Notes under the pieces: generated by a model
The model's database searches: none
Told to the model about the DNA's origin: nothing
Seen by the model: only the letters and a program-made list of their open reading frames with translations
Part shown: in pieces, positions 41,590 to 52,100 of the stretch
How positions within the stretch are numbered: the stretch's first letter is position 1
Layout: each line of letters starts with the position of its first letter
Translations under genes and position numbers: made by a program
Assembly (NCBI RefSeq): GCF_024298865.1
Contig: NZ_CP101164.1
Span: 1-64,000, forward strand
Direction of reading: 5' to 3'
Origin: Halorarius halobius
Lineage (GTDB): Archaea; Halobacteriota; Halobacteria; Halobacteriales; Haloarculaceae
DNA: 64,000 nt

Positions 41590-43645
41590 GACGAACCCCT
41601 CCGGCAGCGAACTCGATACGTGCTTGCAGTGCATCCTGAAGCTGCTCGCCGCGGGTCCCACTTTCGCTGAGAAGGTGCTGAATCTCCGAAAGCTCAGCTT
41701 CGACTTCGCCGAGGGGGACCGTCACATCTTGGCTGTGAGAGCGACGAACATCTGCGAGGGCGTTGTCGACCCGAGAGAGCAGATATTCTTCCGCTCTTCG
41801 TTCGCTTCTGATGTCTGCTTCTGTCGTCTCTTTCACCCAGGGCAACTGCCGATAAGCTTCTGTGAGAAACCGTGACGGCTGAGCACGTTCTTCCAGTGCG
41901 GTGTCTTTGTGGCTGTACAGACAGAAGTACAACCGGTCGCCAGCAGCGGCTGCTCCGATGGCGAGCCGCCGGCGAGCGTGCTCTGCGTGGTACCGGCGGA
42001 ACGAGCGGCTTGACGCTGTCGAGGACGTCGGGAAGGTGTCGGTGACGTCTTCTGCTTCGACCTGTGTTACGCCCGGATAGTCCGGCATCTCCGAGAGGCG
42101 TTCTTGGGGGAACAATCGAGTCAGGGAGGGAGTGCCTGGATACTCTTCGTCGACGACGTCCAACAAGAAGACTGCTCGGAAGGACCCGTTTTTAATCGCC
42201 TGTAAGTGATCGACTCGGACACCCCCGTCAAGTTCGGTCGAGCTGGTTTGGTTCTGTTGAGGGGCATACTCGTGGGCGCGTTCAAGCATCGTCGCAAACG
42301 ACTCCCAGGTCGTTTCGATGAACGACGTGTCTTCTACGAACTCCGCCATAGCGAATGCCCGCCGAACGTTCCCGAATTGGGCGCGAACGTTCAGTGGGGA
42401 TGTCTCCTCAGCGATTCGAACCTTCATATTCGATTCAGTTGCCCATTGCCGGAGTGGACTCGAGAGGCCATCCATCTCCTCGATAGACGCTAGAACCGAT
42501 TCGTCTAAGACCGAGGCTTCCAGCATCTCTTTTCGAGTATCGTCATCATCGGCTGCCAGGTAGCGAACGACTTGCAGTAGCTCTCGGATAGCGGGATCAT
42601 CTCCGAATCCCGTGACTGTCGAGGACTCTGTCGGTACCCCTGTCTGCTGGAAGGATCGAAGCGTCTCGATTACTGCTGAACCGCTCTGCTTCAGCGCGAC
42701 GGCGAAATCCTCGTAATCCCAGTTCTCTCGATCTCGAAGCCGTTCGATCTCATCGGCTACTTTCTTGATCTGTCCGTCGGCGGTCTCTGTCGGAATGACG
42801 TTCACTTCCCCCGCTTGGGGATCTTCGTGAACGGTTTCATTCGCTAGGTAAGCACCTGTCGCAGCCGGTCGAGATGGAGGCTCTGTCCCTGCAGGAGACT
42901 CTGTCCTCGAAAACGAGACGTAGTCAGTAATTGGCCCCGGCTCGATCCATGTACGCCGAACACTTGCGTTCTCTTCTGCTACACATACGAGCTCCAATCC
43001 ATCCGCTAAGGTCGCGAGATAGCGACGGTCGAGCGGCAAGAACTCCTCGAATTCAACGACAAGGACCGCCTCTACATCGACTACGTCGTCTCGCTTCTCG
43101 GTATCCGACAGAGCAGCATTCGCCTCAGAGATTAGCTGGCCGCGTTCTAGGTGGTCGTGTCCGTCGAGCCACTCGTGGAACGCCTCAACGAGCCCCGCGA
43201 CTTCGGTAAGCTCTGGCGTCGTCTCAAACGAAACATCCTGCCACGTGGCAGTTTCCATGAGCTGGGCAATATCGCTCAGGAAGGAGGGTTGTTCGGCCGC
43301 ACGCTGGAAATACTCGCTGTCCCACTCTTGATCTTCGAGGAATCGATGAACGAGTTCACGACGCATCGCGTCTGAGAGAATCGCCTGATCATCGGTCTGG
43401 TTCACGACGTCGGTCGCTTGAACGACCAACGACGTCACTCGGGGAACTGCTGCACCGGGTGCTGTGTCTTTGAGTTCTCCACGAAATGTATCCATGCTCG
43501 TCGGAGATCCAGCGATGACGAGGACATCTTCTGGATTGTATTCCTTGAGCAACGCCTGATACTGCTCAATTACTGTTGACCTGAGCTCTTCGGTGCTGAA
43601 TGGAACAGTAATGAGCGTTCCATCGAAGTGCTGGACCTCAGACAC
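41582..43645 (-). CDS. addB-like: AddB/RecC-like inactivated helicase subunit
   Basis: A 687-residue acidic protein lacking any Walker A motif. It begins TLITVPFSTEELRSTVIEQ; a motif near the end, VDHLQAIKNGSFRAVFLLDVVDEEYPGTPSL, resembles the AddB/RecC segment normally reading GLDYDHVFIPGL-like. HARRRLAIGAAAAGDRLYFCLY matches the helicase-fold motif VI region in degenerate form. It probably acts as the non-motor partner that scans DNA in a complex with the AddA-like and nuclease subunits. The three genes are tightly coupled on one strand, with this one first. Confidence 0.7.
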   Translation of the reverse strand: MSEVQHFDGTLITVPFSTEELRSTVIEQYQALLKEYNPEDVLVIAGSPTSMDTFRGELKDTAPGAAVPRVTSLVVQATDVVNQTDDQAILSDAMRRELVHRFLEDQEWDSEYFQRAAEQPSFLSDIAQLMETATWQDVSFETTPELTEVAGLVEAFHEWLDGHDHLERGQLISEANAALSDTEKRDDVVDVEAVLVVEFEEFLPLDRRYLATLADGLELVCVAEENASVRRTWIEPGPITDYVSFSRTESPAGTEPPSRPAATGAYLANETVHEDPQAGEVNVIPTETADGQIKKVADEIERLRDRENWDYEDFAVALKQSGSAVIETLRSFQQTGVPTESSTVTGFGDDPAIRELLQVVRYLAADDDDTRKEMLEASVLDESVLASIEEMDGLSSPLRQWATESNMKVRIAEETSPLNVRAQFGNVRRAFAMAEFVEDTSFIETTWESFATMLERAHEYAPQQNQTSSTELDGGVRVDHLQAIKNGSFRAVFLLDVVDEEYPGTPSLTRLFPQERLSEMPDYPGVTQVEAEDVTDTFPTSSTASSRSFRRYHAEHARRRLAIGAAAAGDRLYFCLYSHKDTALEERAQPSRFLTEAYRQLPWVKETTEADIRSERRAEEYLLSRVDNALADVRRSHSQDVTVPLGEVEAELSEIQHLLSESGTRGEQLQDALQARIEFAAGGVRRD

Positions 43646-43853
43646 GCTTACCGCCCCACGCGTTCACCTGTTGTTCCTCGGTGGATCGGCGGCTGGCCCA
43701 GATTCCCCTTGTCTGAGAGCCTGATGCTGATTTGCAAGGTAAGCCGAAAACGAATCTAGTCAAACGGGGACATATCATATTAAAGGGCCTCACAGTCCAC
43801 CTACAAGAACGTTGGTGCTACGCTAAAACTGAAACTTGCCTCATTAGGATGCT

Positions 43854-43865
43854 ACATATTTATAC
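43854..43865 (+). promoter_or_regulatory. TATA box of the AAA ATPase gene
   Basis: acatatttatac is centred about 27 bases before ATG 43888, the spacing of a leaderless haloarchaeal transcript. It decides the start in favour of 43888 over ATG 43867. Confidence 0.6.
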
Positions 43866-43887
43866 TATGCCGGAGTCAAGTTCCTAT

Positions 43888-45594
43888 ATGACAGACCCAT
43901 CTGACGGTTCTGATTTCATCGCGGACGCTGAATGGCACAACGAATGGTGGGATACAGACGGTGGTTCACTATCTGAGTTAGAGGGAACCGCTTCTCTAGA
44001 CCCCCGATCGGACTTACTCAAGGTACTGCAGTCCATTGATGAGGAGCAAGAAGACGGAACTGAGAGTCTCGTGTATCCCATTTACGGATCGACCGGAATC
44101 GGGAAAACGACGCTTCTTCAGCAATTCATTGCTGCAATTCTTGATTCAGACATCGTTGACTTCTCTCCGGGACATCGTGATTTAGATATCATTGGGTCCG
44201 TTGATCCACGTCAGATCCTCTATGTCCCTCTTGAGGATTCTCTCTACCATCTCGAACCTTCGAGCAGTGCTGTGGAAAAACTAGAAAGCGTTATTGACTA
44301 CTTCCGTTCCCATATCTCTCCCCGTCGAGGCCGTAAGTACATCATCCTCGACGATATCGGGGCTCTGCGACTCGATGAAGATGAACAGAGTGCCCTTCTA
44401 GACCTCGTAGATGATGATACCTATCTACTGCTGACCGGTATTGTAGAATCGCAGGTCGAACTGCGTGGTATCTCGGCTTCGAGCGAGCCTAAAATCAAAT
44501 TCCCTCGTGCGATGTTGCCGATGAAGTTTATAGACACCATCAAGCAGGGGGCATATGATGACTCTGCGTTACTCGAGACGGACTCTGATTTTGCTCTTCG
44601 TGTGGAGTCCCATCAAACGAGGAGTATGGACGGTGAGTCGATGATAAAGGATGTTCGGAGTAATTTGTCTGAATCGGAAAACTTGGACGACGCGATCGCG
44701 TCGTTGAATCAGCTTTACTTTGAGGCCTTCTCGGATGTTGAGCGGGATGGTCTGTATGAGGCCGCTCGTGAGTACCTGCAGAAAGGGGGAATCTTCCTAC
44801 GCGCTAAGGAAACTCCGGTCAAAAACGAACTTATCCGATCTCATCTCCTCTTGTATCTCTACAAGGAACTCGCAGAGTATGAATCGATTCAGCGACCTGA
44901 GAACCTCCATCGAATCGCTTCATTAGCTGCGAGCCAGGCAGGGAATGAACTCAGATATACGGACATCAGCGATCAATTAGAGGTTGACCGTCGGACTGTT
45001 GATTCGTACCTGTCCGTGCTGGATGACGGACTCTCAGTTTCGGAATCCCACGACTTCTCACTTCAACGTCACCGTCGTACTCGACTCTACCTTCGGAATC
45101 CGCGACACGTTGTACTTCTGTCCCAACGTCAGGAACACCATGGATTCGAGACATACGAGAAGACCCGGTCGCTCAATCACGAGTTCGAGTACAAGCTAGC
45201 TCGAACCGTCGCGTTCGACCACGCTAAACGGCTGGCATGGAGGGTTGGCGGATCGGGTGACGAGGATCCTCAGGTCGAATATTTCGAGACTGAGTCGGGG
45301 ACGGTCGATTACATCCTCCACAACGAGGATGGGTTAGTTGTCCCGTTCGTTCTCTCCTATCATCCACACGCAGGGAATGCTGATGAAATCGCAGTCGAAT
45401 TCGATCCGACTGTCGGAAAGCATCCGATACCCGGCGGAGAGGAGCTTCTCGATATCGATTACGAATCCCCCTACAAGTTCATCATTGCTGATAGCCTGCC
45501 AAAAGAAGTGACGCAGTCAGGTTCACTCGTTGTGGAGCGGGATGGCATCAACCTCTGTTACATTCCCTACTGGCTATTCCTCCTCATCTGCTAA
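43888..45594 (+). CDS. AAA+ ATPase with C-terminal DUF4143-like domain
   Basis: A 568-residue P-loop ATPase. Walker A GSTGIGKTTLL is at about 64-74, Walker B KYIILDDIGAL at about 150. A winged-helix region follows at about 355-385 (RYTDISDQLEVDRRTVDSYLSVL). The C-terminal part (VVPFVLSYHPHAG and a final CYIPYWLFLL) resembles the DUF4143 region of archaeal ATPases, but the usual E-x-K nuclease-like motif is not evident. Members of this broad family act in DNA metabolism, stress or defence; the target here is unknown. Start 43888 is set by the promoter spacing. It diverges from the AddAB-like set. Confidence 0.7.
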   Translation: MTDPSDGSDFIADAEWHNEWWDTDGGSLSELEGTASLDPRSDLLKVLQSIDEEQEDGTESLVYPIYGSTGIGKTTLLQQFIAAILDSDIVDFSPGHRDLDIIGSVDPRQILYVPLEDSLYHLEPSSSAVEKLESVIDYFRSHISPRRGRKYIILDDIGALRLDEDEQSALLDLVDDDTYLLLTGIVESQVELRGISASSEPKIKFPRAMLPMKFIDTIKQGAYDDSALLETDSDFALRVESHQTRSMDGESMIKDVRSNLSESENLDDAIASLNQLYFEAFSDVERDGLYEAAREYLQKGGIFLRAKETPVKNELIRSHLLLYLYKELAEYESIQRPENLHRIASLAASQAGNELRYTDISDQLEVDRRTVDSYLSVLDDGLSVSESHDFSLQRHRRTRLYLRNPRHVVLLSQRQEHHGFETYEKTRSLNHEFEYKLARTVAFDHAKRLAWRVGGSGDEDPQVEYFETESGTVDYILHNEDGLVVPFVLSYHPHAGNADEIAVEFDPTVGKHPIPGGEELLDIDYESPYKFIIADSLPKEVTQSGSLVVERDGINLCYIPYWLFLLIC

Positions 45595-45661
45595 TTAGCC
45601 GGTCCGTTTCTTCTCTTCCGACAAGAAAGCTATAATCGTAAATTTTGAGGCACTTCTCGAT

Positions 45662-46303
45662 TCACTCGTCAACGCTTATCTGCGTGTCAACTCTGAGCAT
45701 TACAGCTCGAAACTTCGAATTCGACAAGACATTAATCTCCTCACGATACTCGTAGTCTGACCACTCAGCGACGTATTGTCCGGAGAGGTTGATCGGTGCT
45801 TCCTCGCCACCCTTCGACATCCAGTCTCGCTGTTCTCGCCATCTTAATTCCTTTCCACCGAATTCCCTGCCCTCATGAATTCGAAATTCATCGTAGAGTG
45901 CCTGCTCTGTGGATGGAGTCCAGTAGTTCGAATCATTCGTGAGGAGGACTACGTAGCCGTACCGGCCCTGATTGTCGACAATCCGCTCTACACGCTCGAT
46001 GTCCCGAAGAAAACGGTAATGGGCACGGTCATGGGCCCCCTGTGTCTTCAACTCAAAGGTTTCCTCGAAAAAGGCGTCTTCAACGGTCGCATGCTTGGTT
46101 TTGTATTTTAGCTCGATTGGGATTGTGACGTCTCCTCGACGCACTCCGATATCTACCTTCACCCCTGGCTCTGGATTCCATTCCAACCGCACTCGTTCAT
46201 TACCATACATCTGAGCGAGTTCGGCTCCAAGAGCCAGCTTGAGATGATCCTCAGAGTGGAAGACTTGACCAAGTTGACTCAGAGCCCATTCGACATCGAC
46301 CAT
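45662..46303 (-). CDS. Probable PD-(D/E)XK nuclease-like protein
   Basis: A 213-residue protein. KVDIGVRRGDVTIPIELKYKT at about 49-69 gives the Asp ... Glu-x-Lys triad of a PD-(D/E)XK site, followed by helices and a closing segment SKFRAVMLRVD. No zinc finger or other domain is seen. It lies about 80 bases downstream of the TBP-like gene on the same strand and may be co-transcribed with it. A role as restriction-type nuclease or as a nuclease-fold partner is inferred from the motif only. Confidence 0.55.
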   Translation of the reverse strand: MVDVEWALSQLGQVFHSEDHLKLALGAELAQMYGNERVRLEWNPEPGVKVDIGVRRGDVTIPIELKYKTKHATVEDAFFEETFELKTQGAHDRAHYRFLRDIERVERIVDNQGRYGYVVLLTNDSNYWTPSTEQALYDEFRIHEGREFGGKELRWREQRDWMSKGGEEAPINLSGQYVAEWSDYEYREEINVLSNSKFRAVMLRVDTQISVDE

Positions 46304-46381
46304 ATTCTGCTATGTCTGTCCACCAGTAATAATTCCAACCCGCCACAGAACACTTCTCAGGCGGTTCCCACTCGACCCTAC

Positions 46382-46933
46382 TCAGATAAGCTCTAGATCT
46401 TCTAACGTTGATTGCAGTGATTTGAACGCCTGATTGTCCTCTTCCTCGCTTCGTCCACCTGTGATCACCACTTTGCCGCTAGCAAACACAAGGAGGACAC
46501 AACGAGTACCTGATGGTCGGTACACAAGGCCTGGAAATTGCTCCGGTTCGTATTCTGTCTGTTCCAAGCCGAGTCCGATCGTCAATGTATTGAGATCGAC
46601 CTCGTGATGGAGGTTTCCGACGCTAACGACGTTTTTTACCTCCAGAGTAGGCTCATCAACCGATATACCGAGATCGGCGATGAAGTCAAGAAATTCTGCA
46701 TTCACCTGGTGCATCCTGTCGAATTCGTCTCCTCCACGGAGAATGTACTTCCCAGAGGTGTAGAGAATAACCAGCTCGCCATCTTCCTCGAACCGAAAGA
46801 AAGCCGCGTTGTATTCGGGATCGAAGTTAGCCACCGGGAGTTCGGCATCTTCAACGACTTGTTCGATATCGACTTCGATCCCGAGTGTACCTAACGCTGC
46901 TATATTGACGACATTCACCTCAGATTCGGTCAT
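46382..46933 (-). CDS. tbp-like: Divergent TATA-binding protein (TBP) paralogue
   Basis: A 183-residue protein with the two-fold TBP repeat. The second repeat is canonical (VKNVVSVGNL, YEPEQFPGLVYR, VLLVFASGKVVITGGR). The first repeat is divergent: FDPEYNAAFFRFEE in place of the usual FEPEQFPGL-type, and LVILYTSGKYILRGG where GAKS-type is normal. TBP recruits TFB and RNA polymerase to TATA boxes. Haloarchaea often carry plasmid-encoded extra TBPs that set promoter choice. This one lies beside a BREX operon on the same strand, with a PD-(D/E)XK gene downstream, which suggests control of accessory or stress promoters. Confidence 0.85.
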   Translation of the reverse strand: MTESEVNVVNIAALGTLGIEVDIEQVVEDAELPVANFDPEYNAAFFRFEEDGELVILYTSGKYILRGGDEFDRMHQVNAEFLDFIADLGISVDEPTLEVKNVVSVGNLHHEVDLNTLTIGLGLEQTEYEPEQFPGLVYRPSGTRCVLLVFASGKVVITGGRSEEEDNQAFKSLQSTLEDLELI

Positions 46934-47010
46934 TAGTTAGTATCTCGTGATAACCTGCAACATGACTTGAGGTTTTAGACACGGTGGAGTGTACTTAGGA
47001 TTGCTACTGG

Positions 47011-49164
47011 CTATTCCTTCTCAATCCGGAGGAAGTTCAGCATACATTCCTGCGGAAGGATCCCACCGTGGTAATAGCGGGCGTCGGTAAGCCCGCTTTT
47101 GCTGTTATACTGCCGAGGTTTGGCGAGCAATCGAACTGACGTTTTCAGATATTCTGTTCCGGGTGTCTGATCCGTGACTCGGACGCCTGTTCCGGCGTCC
47201 TCAATGTCGTCTCCAGCGATTCGCCGATATTTGACCTCTCCATCTCCGTCGTAGCTAGAGATCGATTCCATCGTAGTCCCCTTCGGGAGCAAGACGAATC
47301 CGTGATCCGTCACGACGTAGATTCGATCCCAGTTTTCGTTCTCTAGTTTCTCTGTAATCAGATCGTAGAGTTCGTCGATGTAACTGGTGAAGTGACTCTC
47401 TGGATTGTCGAGTTCGTTTTCACCAATATCGTCGATATCCTTGTCGTAGTATGCGATTTGGTGGTGTTGCCACCCCGAATTGCTGTCCTCCGGTACGTCC
47501 CACCCCTCCCGTTCGAGGACTTTCACTCGATTTCCTTTGTTGTCGAGACGCTGGCCACCTCGTTCGACAGAGAGCTTTCCGTTCCGGAGCTTGACACGGA
47601 ACCTGTGGGCTCGCCCCGGTGTGAGTGCAGCCATCCCGAACTTGGTCTCCGATGGAAGCGTGCTAACTCTGGTCTCTTCGGCGATCGAATAGTCTTCTCG
47701 AAGGCGGTTGGCCAGCTCCCGAGCGAGGTCTAATCGCAGCGCATCAATCAGAAACAGGGCGACTGTTTCCCCTGTTGCGAGATCCTGCTCGTTGTCAGTC
47801 CACCACTCGTAGGCAGCGTCTTTCCCCGCCAGAGGCGATCCAGTACTGAACGAACTGACTACTGCCTCGCTCATCTCCTCAAGATAGTTCATATACCGCG
47901 TCTCTAAGAGCTCGGCGCGAATCTCAGGGAGCGACTCCGTCGCCGGGTGAGAGTTGAGGAGTCTCTCTTGCTCGGGTTCACCTGTGATCTCGAGTTCCAA
48001 TACCCCATAGTCGATCTTCCAGGTTCCGTCTTCCTGATCGGCATACTGGTCGAAGGGGTCGAACGACTGGGACCGCTCTTCCCAGGCTGCAAACCGCAAT
48101 TCCAACTCGGCTACCTGTTCGGCTTGTTCCCAGAGCGTCGTCCAGGGAATATCGTCCGGATACACCCCGAGAGCTTGTTGGCGTTTGTTCGCCCTTTCGA
48201 CACATTCCGTGTACCTCCCCTCTTCTAATGATTCGAGCCAAGCATCCCACAGAGTTGCATCAAGCGCCCCATCAACTGGACAGGCCGCGAGCTCCCACGC
48301 ATCGTCGGATGATTCGATTACGTCCCCCCAGTAGCTCTCGCTCAGATAGCGCTCTGCCAACCGCTTGCTCTGTCGAGAATTGACAATCCGTTTTAGTGGA
48401 TTGATATCGCCAAGGGTGCTACCCACGTTTCCATATCCCTCGGGGAAGGCGTCGACATCCATTCCCTCGGCGACGAGCCAGCGGGCAACGGCCCACTTCC
48501 AGACGACGTCCTCGATCTCCTCTGGTGTTTCAGCATTGTCTGCGGGAGCGACGTGCCTGTCTTTAAGCGACTTTTGCACTCGGGCAATCGTCTCATCATC
48601 CTTGTCAATTTCTGGCCATCCACCTTCGAGGAGGTGCTCTAAAATCTGGCCCTCTCCCTTTGTGATTATCTCACCGATTAGGTCCCCGTAGCGTGGAATT
48701 CCACCGCTTGCGAACTGAGTTTTGATTACATTCGCCGCAGTTTCGCGGTCAGACTCCGTTCCTCGCTCAACATCATAGATATCCCAGGGATTCACCTCAT
48801 ACAGCTCGGCAGTCAGCTGTTCGATCGTGAGTTCGATTTCACCGCCAGTTTCACGGATGTCTCTGAACCAGTCCCGCTCAATCAGCCCCTCCTCTGGATC
48901 TTCGACTGTTTTAGCTTCCGGGATGTACCAGACGTGGGGTGATTCCGGTTCTTTCACTGCGGATCTCCTCAGTTCAAGAGGGAACCGTTCTGCCTCCGAG
49001 AATCCCACTCCAATCTGGTCTGCAGCAGCACGGACAACCTCCCGAAGATGCCCCCCCTCGTCCCACCAGACGACCCGAACAGCTGTTGCGTGTTCATCAG
49101 GAAATTCATCCTCGAGATGGGCTTTCGCTTGGTTTTCGAGTGTCGTTGTCGGCTGCGACTTCAT
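47011..49164 (-). CDS. pglZ: PglZ-domain protein of BREX
   Basis: A 717-residue BREX protein. The C-terminal PglZ domain, of alkaline phosphatase-like fold, begins around residue 466 with ALFLIDALRLDLARELA, runs through VSTLPSETKFGMAALTPG, and has the strand VVTDHGFVLLPKG near residue 615-627, where the metal-binding DHG is seen. The N-terminal 450 residues are helical. PglZ is the core component of all BREX systems and works with the PglX methyltransferase in self/non-self marking and exclusion of phage DNA. The gene is last in the minus-strand BREX operon, coupled to the brxC-like gene by an ATGA overlap. Confidence 0.88.
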   Translation of the reverse strand: MKSQPTTTLENQAKAHLEDEFPDEHATAVRVVWWDEGGHLREVVRAAADQIGVGFSEAERFPLELRRSAVKEPESPHVWYIPEAKTVEDPEEGLIERDWFRDIRETGGEIELTIEQLTAELYEVNPWDIYDVERGTESDRETAANVIKTQFASGGIPRYGDLIGEIITKGEGQILEHLLEGGWPEIDKDDETIARVQKSLKDRHVAPADNAETPEEIEDVVWKWAVARWLVAEGMDVDAFPEGYGNVGSTLGDINPLKRIVNSRQSKRLAERYLSESYWGDVIESSDDAWELAACPVDGALDATLWDAWLESLEEGRYTECVERANKRQQALGVYPDDIPWTTLWEQAEQVAELELRFAAWEERSQSFDPFDQYADQEDGTWKIDYGVLELEITGEPEQERLLNSHPATESLPEIRAELLETRYMNYLEEMSEAVVSSFSTGSPLAGKDAAYEWWTDNEQDLATGETVALFLIDALRLDLARELANRLREDYSIAEETRVSTLPSETKFGMAALTPGRAHRFRVKLRNGKLSVERGGQRLDNKGNRVKVLEREGWDVPEDSNSGWQHHQIAYYDKDIDDIGENELDNPESHFTSYIDELYDLITEKLENENWDRIYVVTDHGFVLLPKGTTMESISSYDGDGEVKYRRIAGDDIEDAGTGVRVTDQTPGTEYLKTSVRLLAKPRQYNSKSGLTDARYYHGGILPQECMLNFLRIEKE

Positions 49165-52100
49165 CGGTCTCCCTCCTCTGGATCAATAACCACGATAGTT
49201 CCGTCACCTGGTTCTGTTACCTCTGCCCAGAGCTCGTCGACTGATGGTCTACCGTCCTCTTGATCATCATCGTCTTCGCCATCCTCGTCATCGTCCTTTG
49301 ACTGGAGCTTTGCATCGGCCCGTTTTACCAATGCTTCTGCTTGAGACGATGTGACGAGGTCTGGTCCGCTTAGCGCACGCTCCACCTGCTTCGTGATGAA
49401 CGCATCCGGGTGTTCCGAGTTGAGTTCCTCGTACCGAGATCTAAGCTGATCGTAGACTGGCCCGTCCGGTTGATCGTCGAGTAGCCCTCGTGCTTTCTCA
49501 AGCTGACCAGCTTCGCTGACTGCGTTCCCTGATGCGATATCTGATTCAGAGATGTCTTCCGCGGATGCAGCGATCTCATCGAGTTTTCTGAGCGACTCGA
49601 AGTTCACTTTTGGAATCGTCTCGGTGACGGTATCAATTTCCGCGATCACATCGTTATTCAGGAACACTTGCTCGACCGCTGAACATAGGTCTGAAATCGA
49701 ATCTGCTTCAGGTGTGGTTCCCGTGAGACGGCTGTAGAGTTCACTAATCTGGGAGGAACGGAAGTCATGAGCCTCTGTCTGGAGTTTAGTGAGACTCTCT
49801 TTGGAGGGGATGCGTGACCCATCAACAGCGTCCTCCATTTTGTAGGTGATCGCAGCATCTGGATACAGTGATCGCATCGTTTCGAGTGTACTGTTGAATT
49901 CGTCCCAGAGCGGCTCATCGCCCTCGAATAATGGTTCTGCTTTGTGGAACCACTCTGCTTGCGTTGGTACTGGTGATTCAGTCAATACAGTATCGTCAAG
50001 TTCGCCACCAGCCATCCCTGGTTCTAACGCCTCGCGAAGCGCATCCAACGTAATTTCTTCGTCGAATTCGAGATCCACACGAGCACAGGTATTCCGAATA
50101 CCCGAACTATTCTTTTCTGCCCAGGAGGCGAGATTGGAGAGCCAAGCGGTTGGATCGTTCCCTTGTGGGGCGAATCCTCGGAGAGATTGATAGACCGCTT
50201 TTAGATTGCTACTTCCCTCAATATCCACGGGATCGAATCCAATATCGATGTCACGGATATCGGAAAGCCGCCGCATCACACGACCGATTTCACCCGGGTC
50301 TTCGATACGGACACCATCGCGTCTGATCTCGATTTTATTTGCCGCGGCGAGCGTGATCAGAAGCGCGGCGAGTGCTTCGCGCGGCGTGCCGAGATATTTC
50401 CCACGGCGACCCGCGATTTCTTCGAGGACAGTCTCCCCACTCACCAATTCCTCTCCAGCGTAATCATTGAGGAACTCTTCAGCCCACCCATCACTGATCT
50501 CTCTCGGAACTGTCTTGACGCCGAGCGTTTCTGCGTCATCGGCCGAGAACGGCCACGTACCATTCCCATTAAAGAACTCGAAGAGGGTGCGAGCGTCGTC
50601 AACCTCCTGCAGCCGGGTATCGAGTGTTTTCCTGTTCTCGAATTTTTCCCTGACGGCATCAGCGAGCACACTATCGATGTTGCTTAGATACGTACCCCGT
50701 GTCGTGCTGTGGTCCGGCGTATAGACCTTTGCTGCATAGAGGAGTTCTTCGATCTCGTCTTCGACAGTCTCCTCCTCTTGTTGTTGCTCGATACGGAGGT
50801 CTGCGCTAGCACCCGGTTCCAATAACTTATCCAACGCAATTAGATGGCGAATACTTTCGCGAAGCCCCTCCGAAAGTTCAATAACGACCAGGACATCCTC
50901 GACCCCTTGCTCACCAGCGTTCGCCTCCTGCCATCTCGTTCGTGAGTCATCGATTGTATCCGGGTCTGCTGCTAGAACCCTAGCAACCACACCATCGAAG
51001 CGAGGTTCTGGTGATGAGTCGACTTGATCTAATACCGTGTAGCGGAATGTGTACGGGGCGTCGGAGATTCCATCGATGTTCCGCGTGCGGAGGGAATCAT
51101 CTGCAGTCAATCGACCACGGTCAGCTTCGCGAAGAAGGTCCTCAATATTGTAGCGAACTTGGTGTTTGGGAAGCTCTGCAGCCTCCCGGTGGACCTGATC
51201 CCAGAACTCAACAATCTCTTTGGACAGAATTCTGTACGTCTGGGGTTGGGTACTCTCGTCGGTTCGGACGAAGTTGTCCTCCATCAGCGCTTTGAGGGCT
51301 TCCTCAACATCACTTTGGAGCTGATCGATGTCAGTATCTACTGAACTGACCAGAAGCCGCGTGATGTTCTCCTCCGTTGTCGGGACGGCGTCGACCTGCC
51401 CAAGCAGATAGAGGACCTTCGCGACACTCACTCCCATCTCGTCGGTTGTGTTCTCGACCTTCTGGATCTGGTCCTTTGCCCACCCCGGAATGTCCGTCGT
51501 TTCGCGTTCAATCAAGTCATAGATCTCATCCCACGCAACGACCGCTCCAGATTCTTTCTGGGACCAATCGAAGCTCGTGAAGAGAGAACGGACGAGAATC
51601 AGCAGTGCGCGTCCCTGAACATACTCCCTGTCAACTTCCAAGTCTTCTTTCTTGAGGCTCTGCATGACCTCACGGAGCAACCAGAGGTCGTGTTCACGGA
51701 AGGGGTACGCCTCTATGGGATCCCCGACGTCGGTGTATTCGGAAGCGTCGGCAAGTTCTGGCTCGAATTCGGGAGCGCGCTCGAGCAGGTCGTGCACCGT
51801 TTCCGTACCGGAATCTGACTTTCGGAGCCACCGCTTTCTGACGATGATCTCCGTGTCAGCACCACGGAGCGGAATTTCGTTCGTGTACCACGCTTCAGGA
51901 TCGACTTCTCCCATGAAGTCCTGCTGCATGTCCCGCAGTGACCACTGGCCTGTTCCCAGAATTGGAGGATTAATGTCGGCATTGAGTGTGTCGACCGTCT
52001 CTATGAACTCTCGATAGCGGTGTTGCTGGTCACCGACGTAGATGGCGACTTCGTCGAGTCCAATGAGGAATTCGTACGTCTCGCCCGATTCCTGCAAGTA

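Noticed and set aside
43732..43887. Longer start of the AAA ATPase
   Set aside because: A TATA box at 43854-43865 lies inside this extension and the extra residues are unlike the family. ATG 43888 is favoured.
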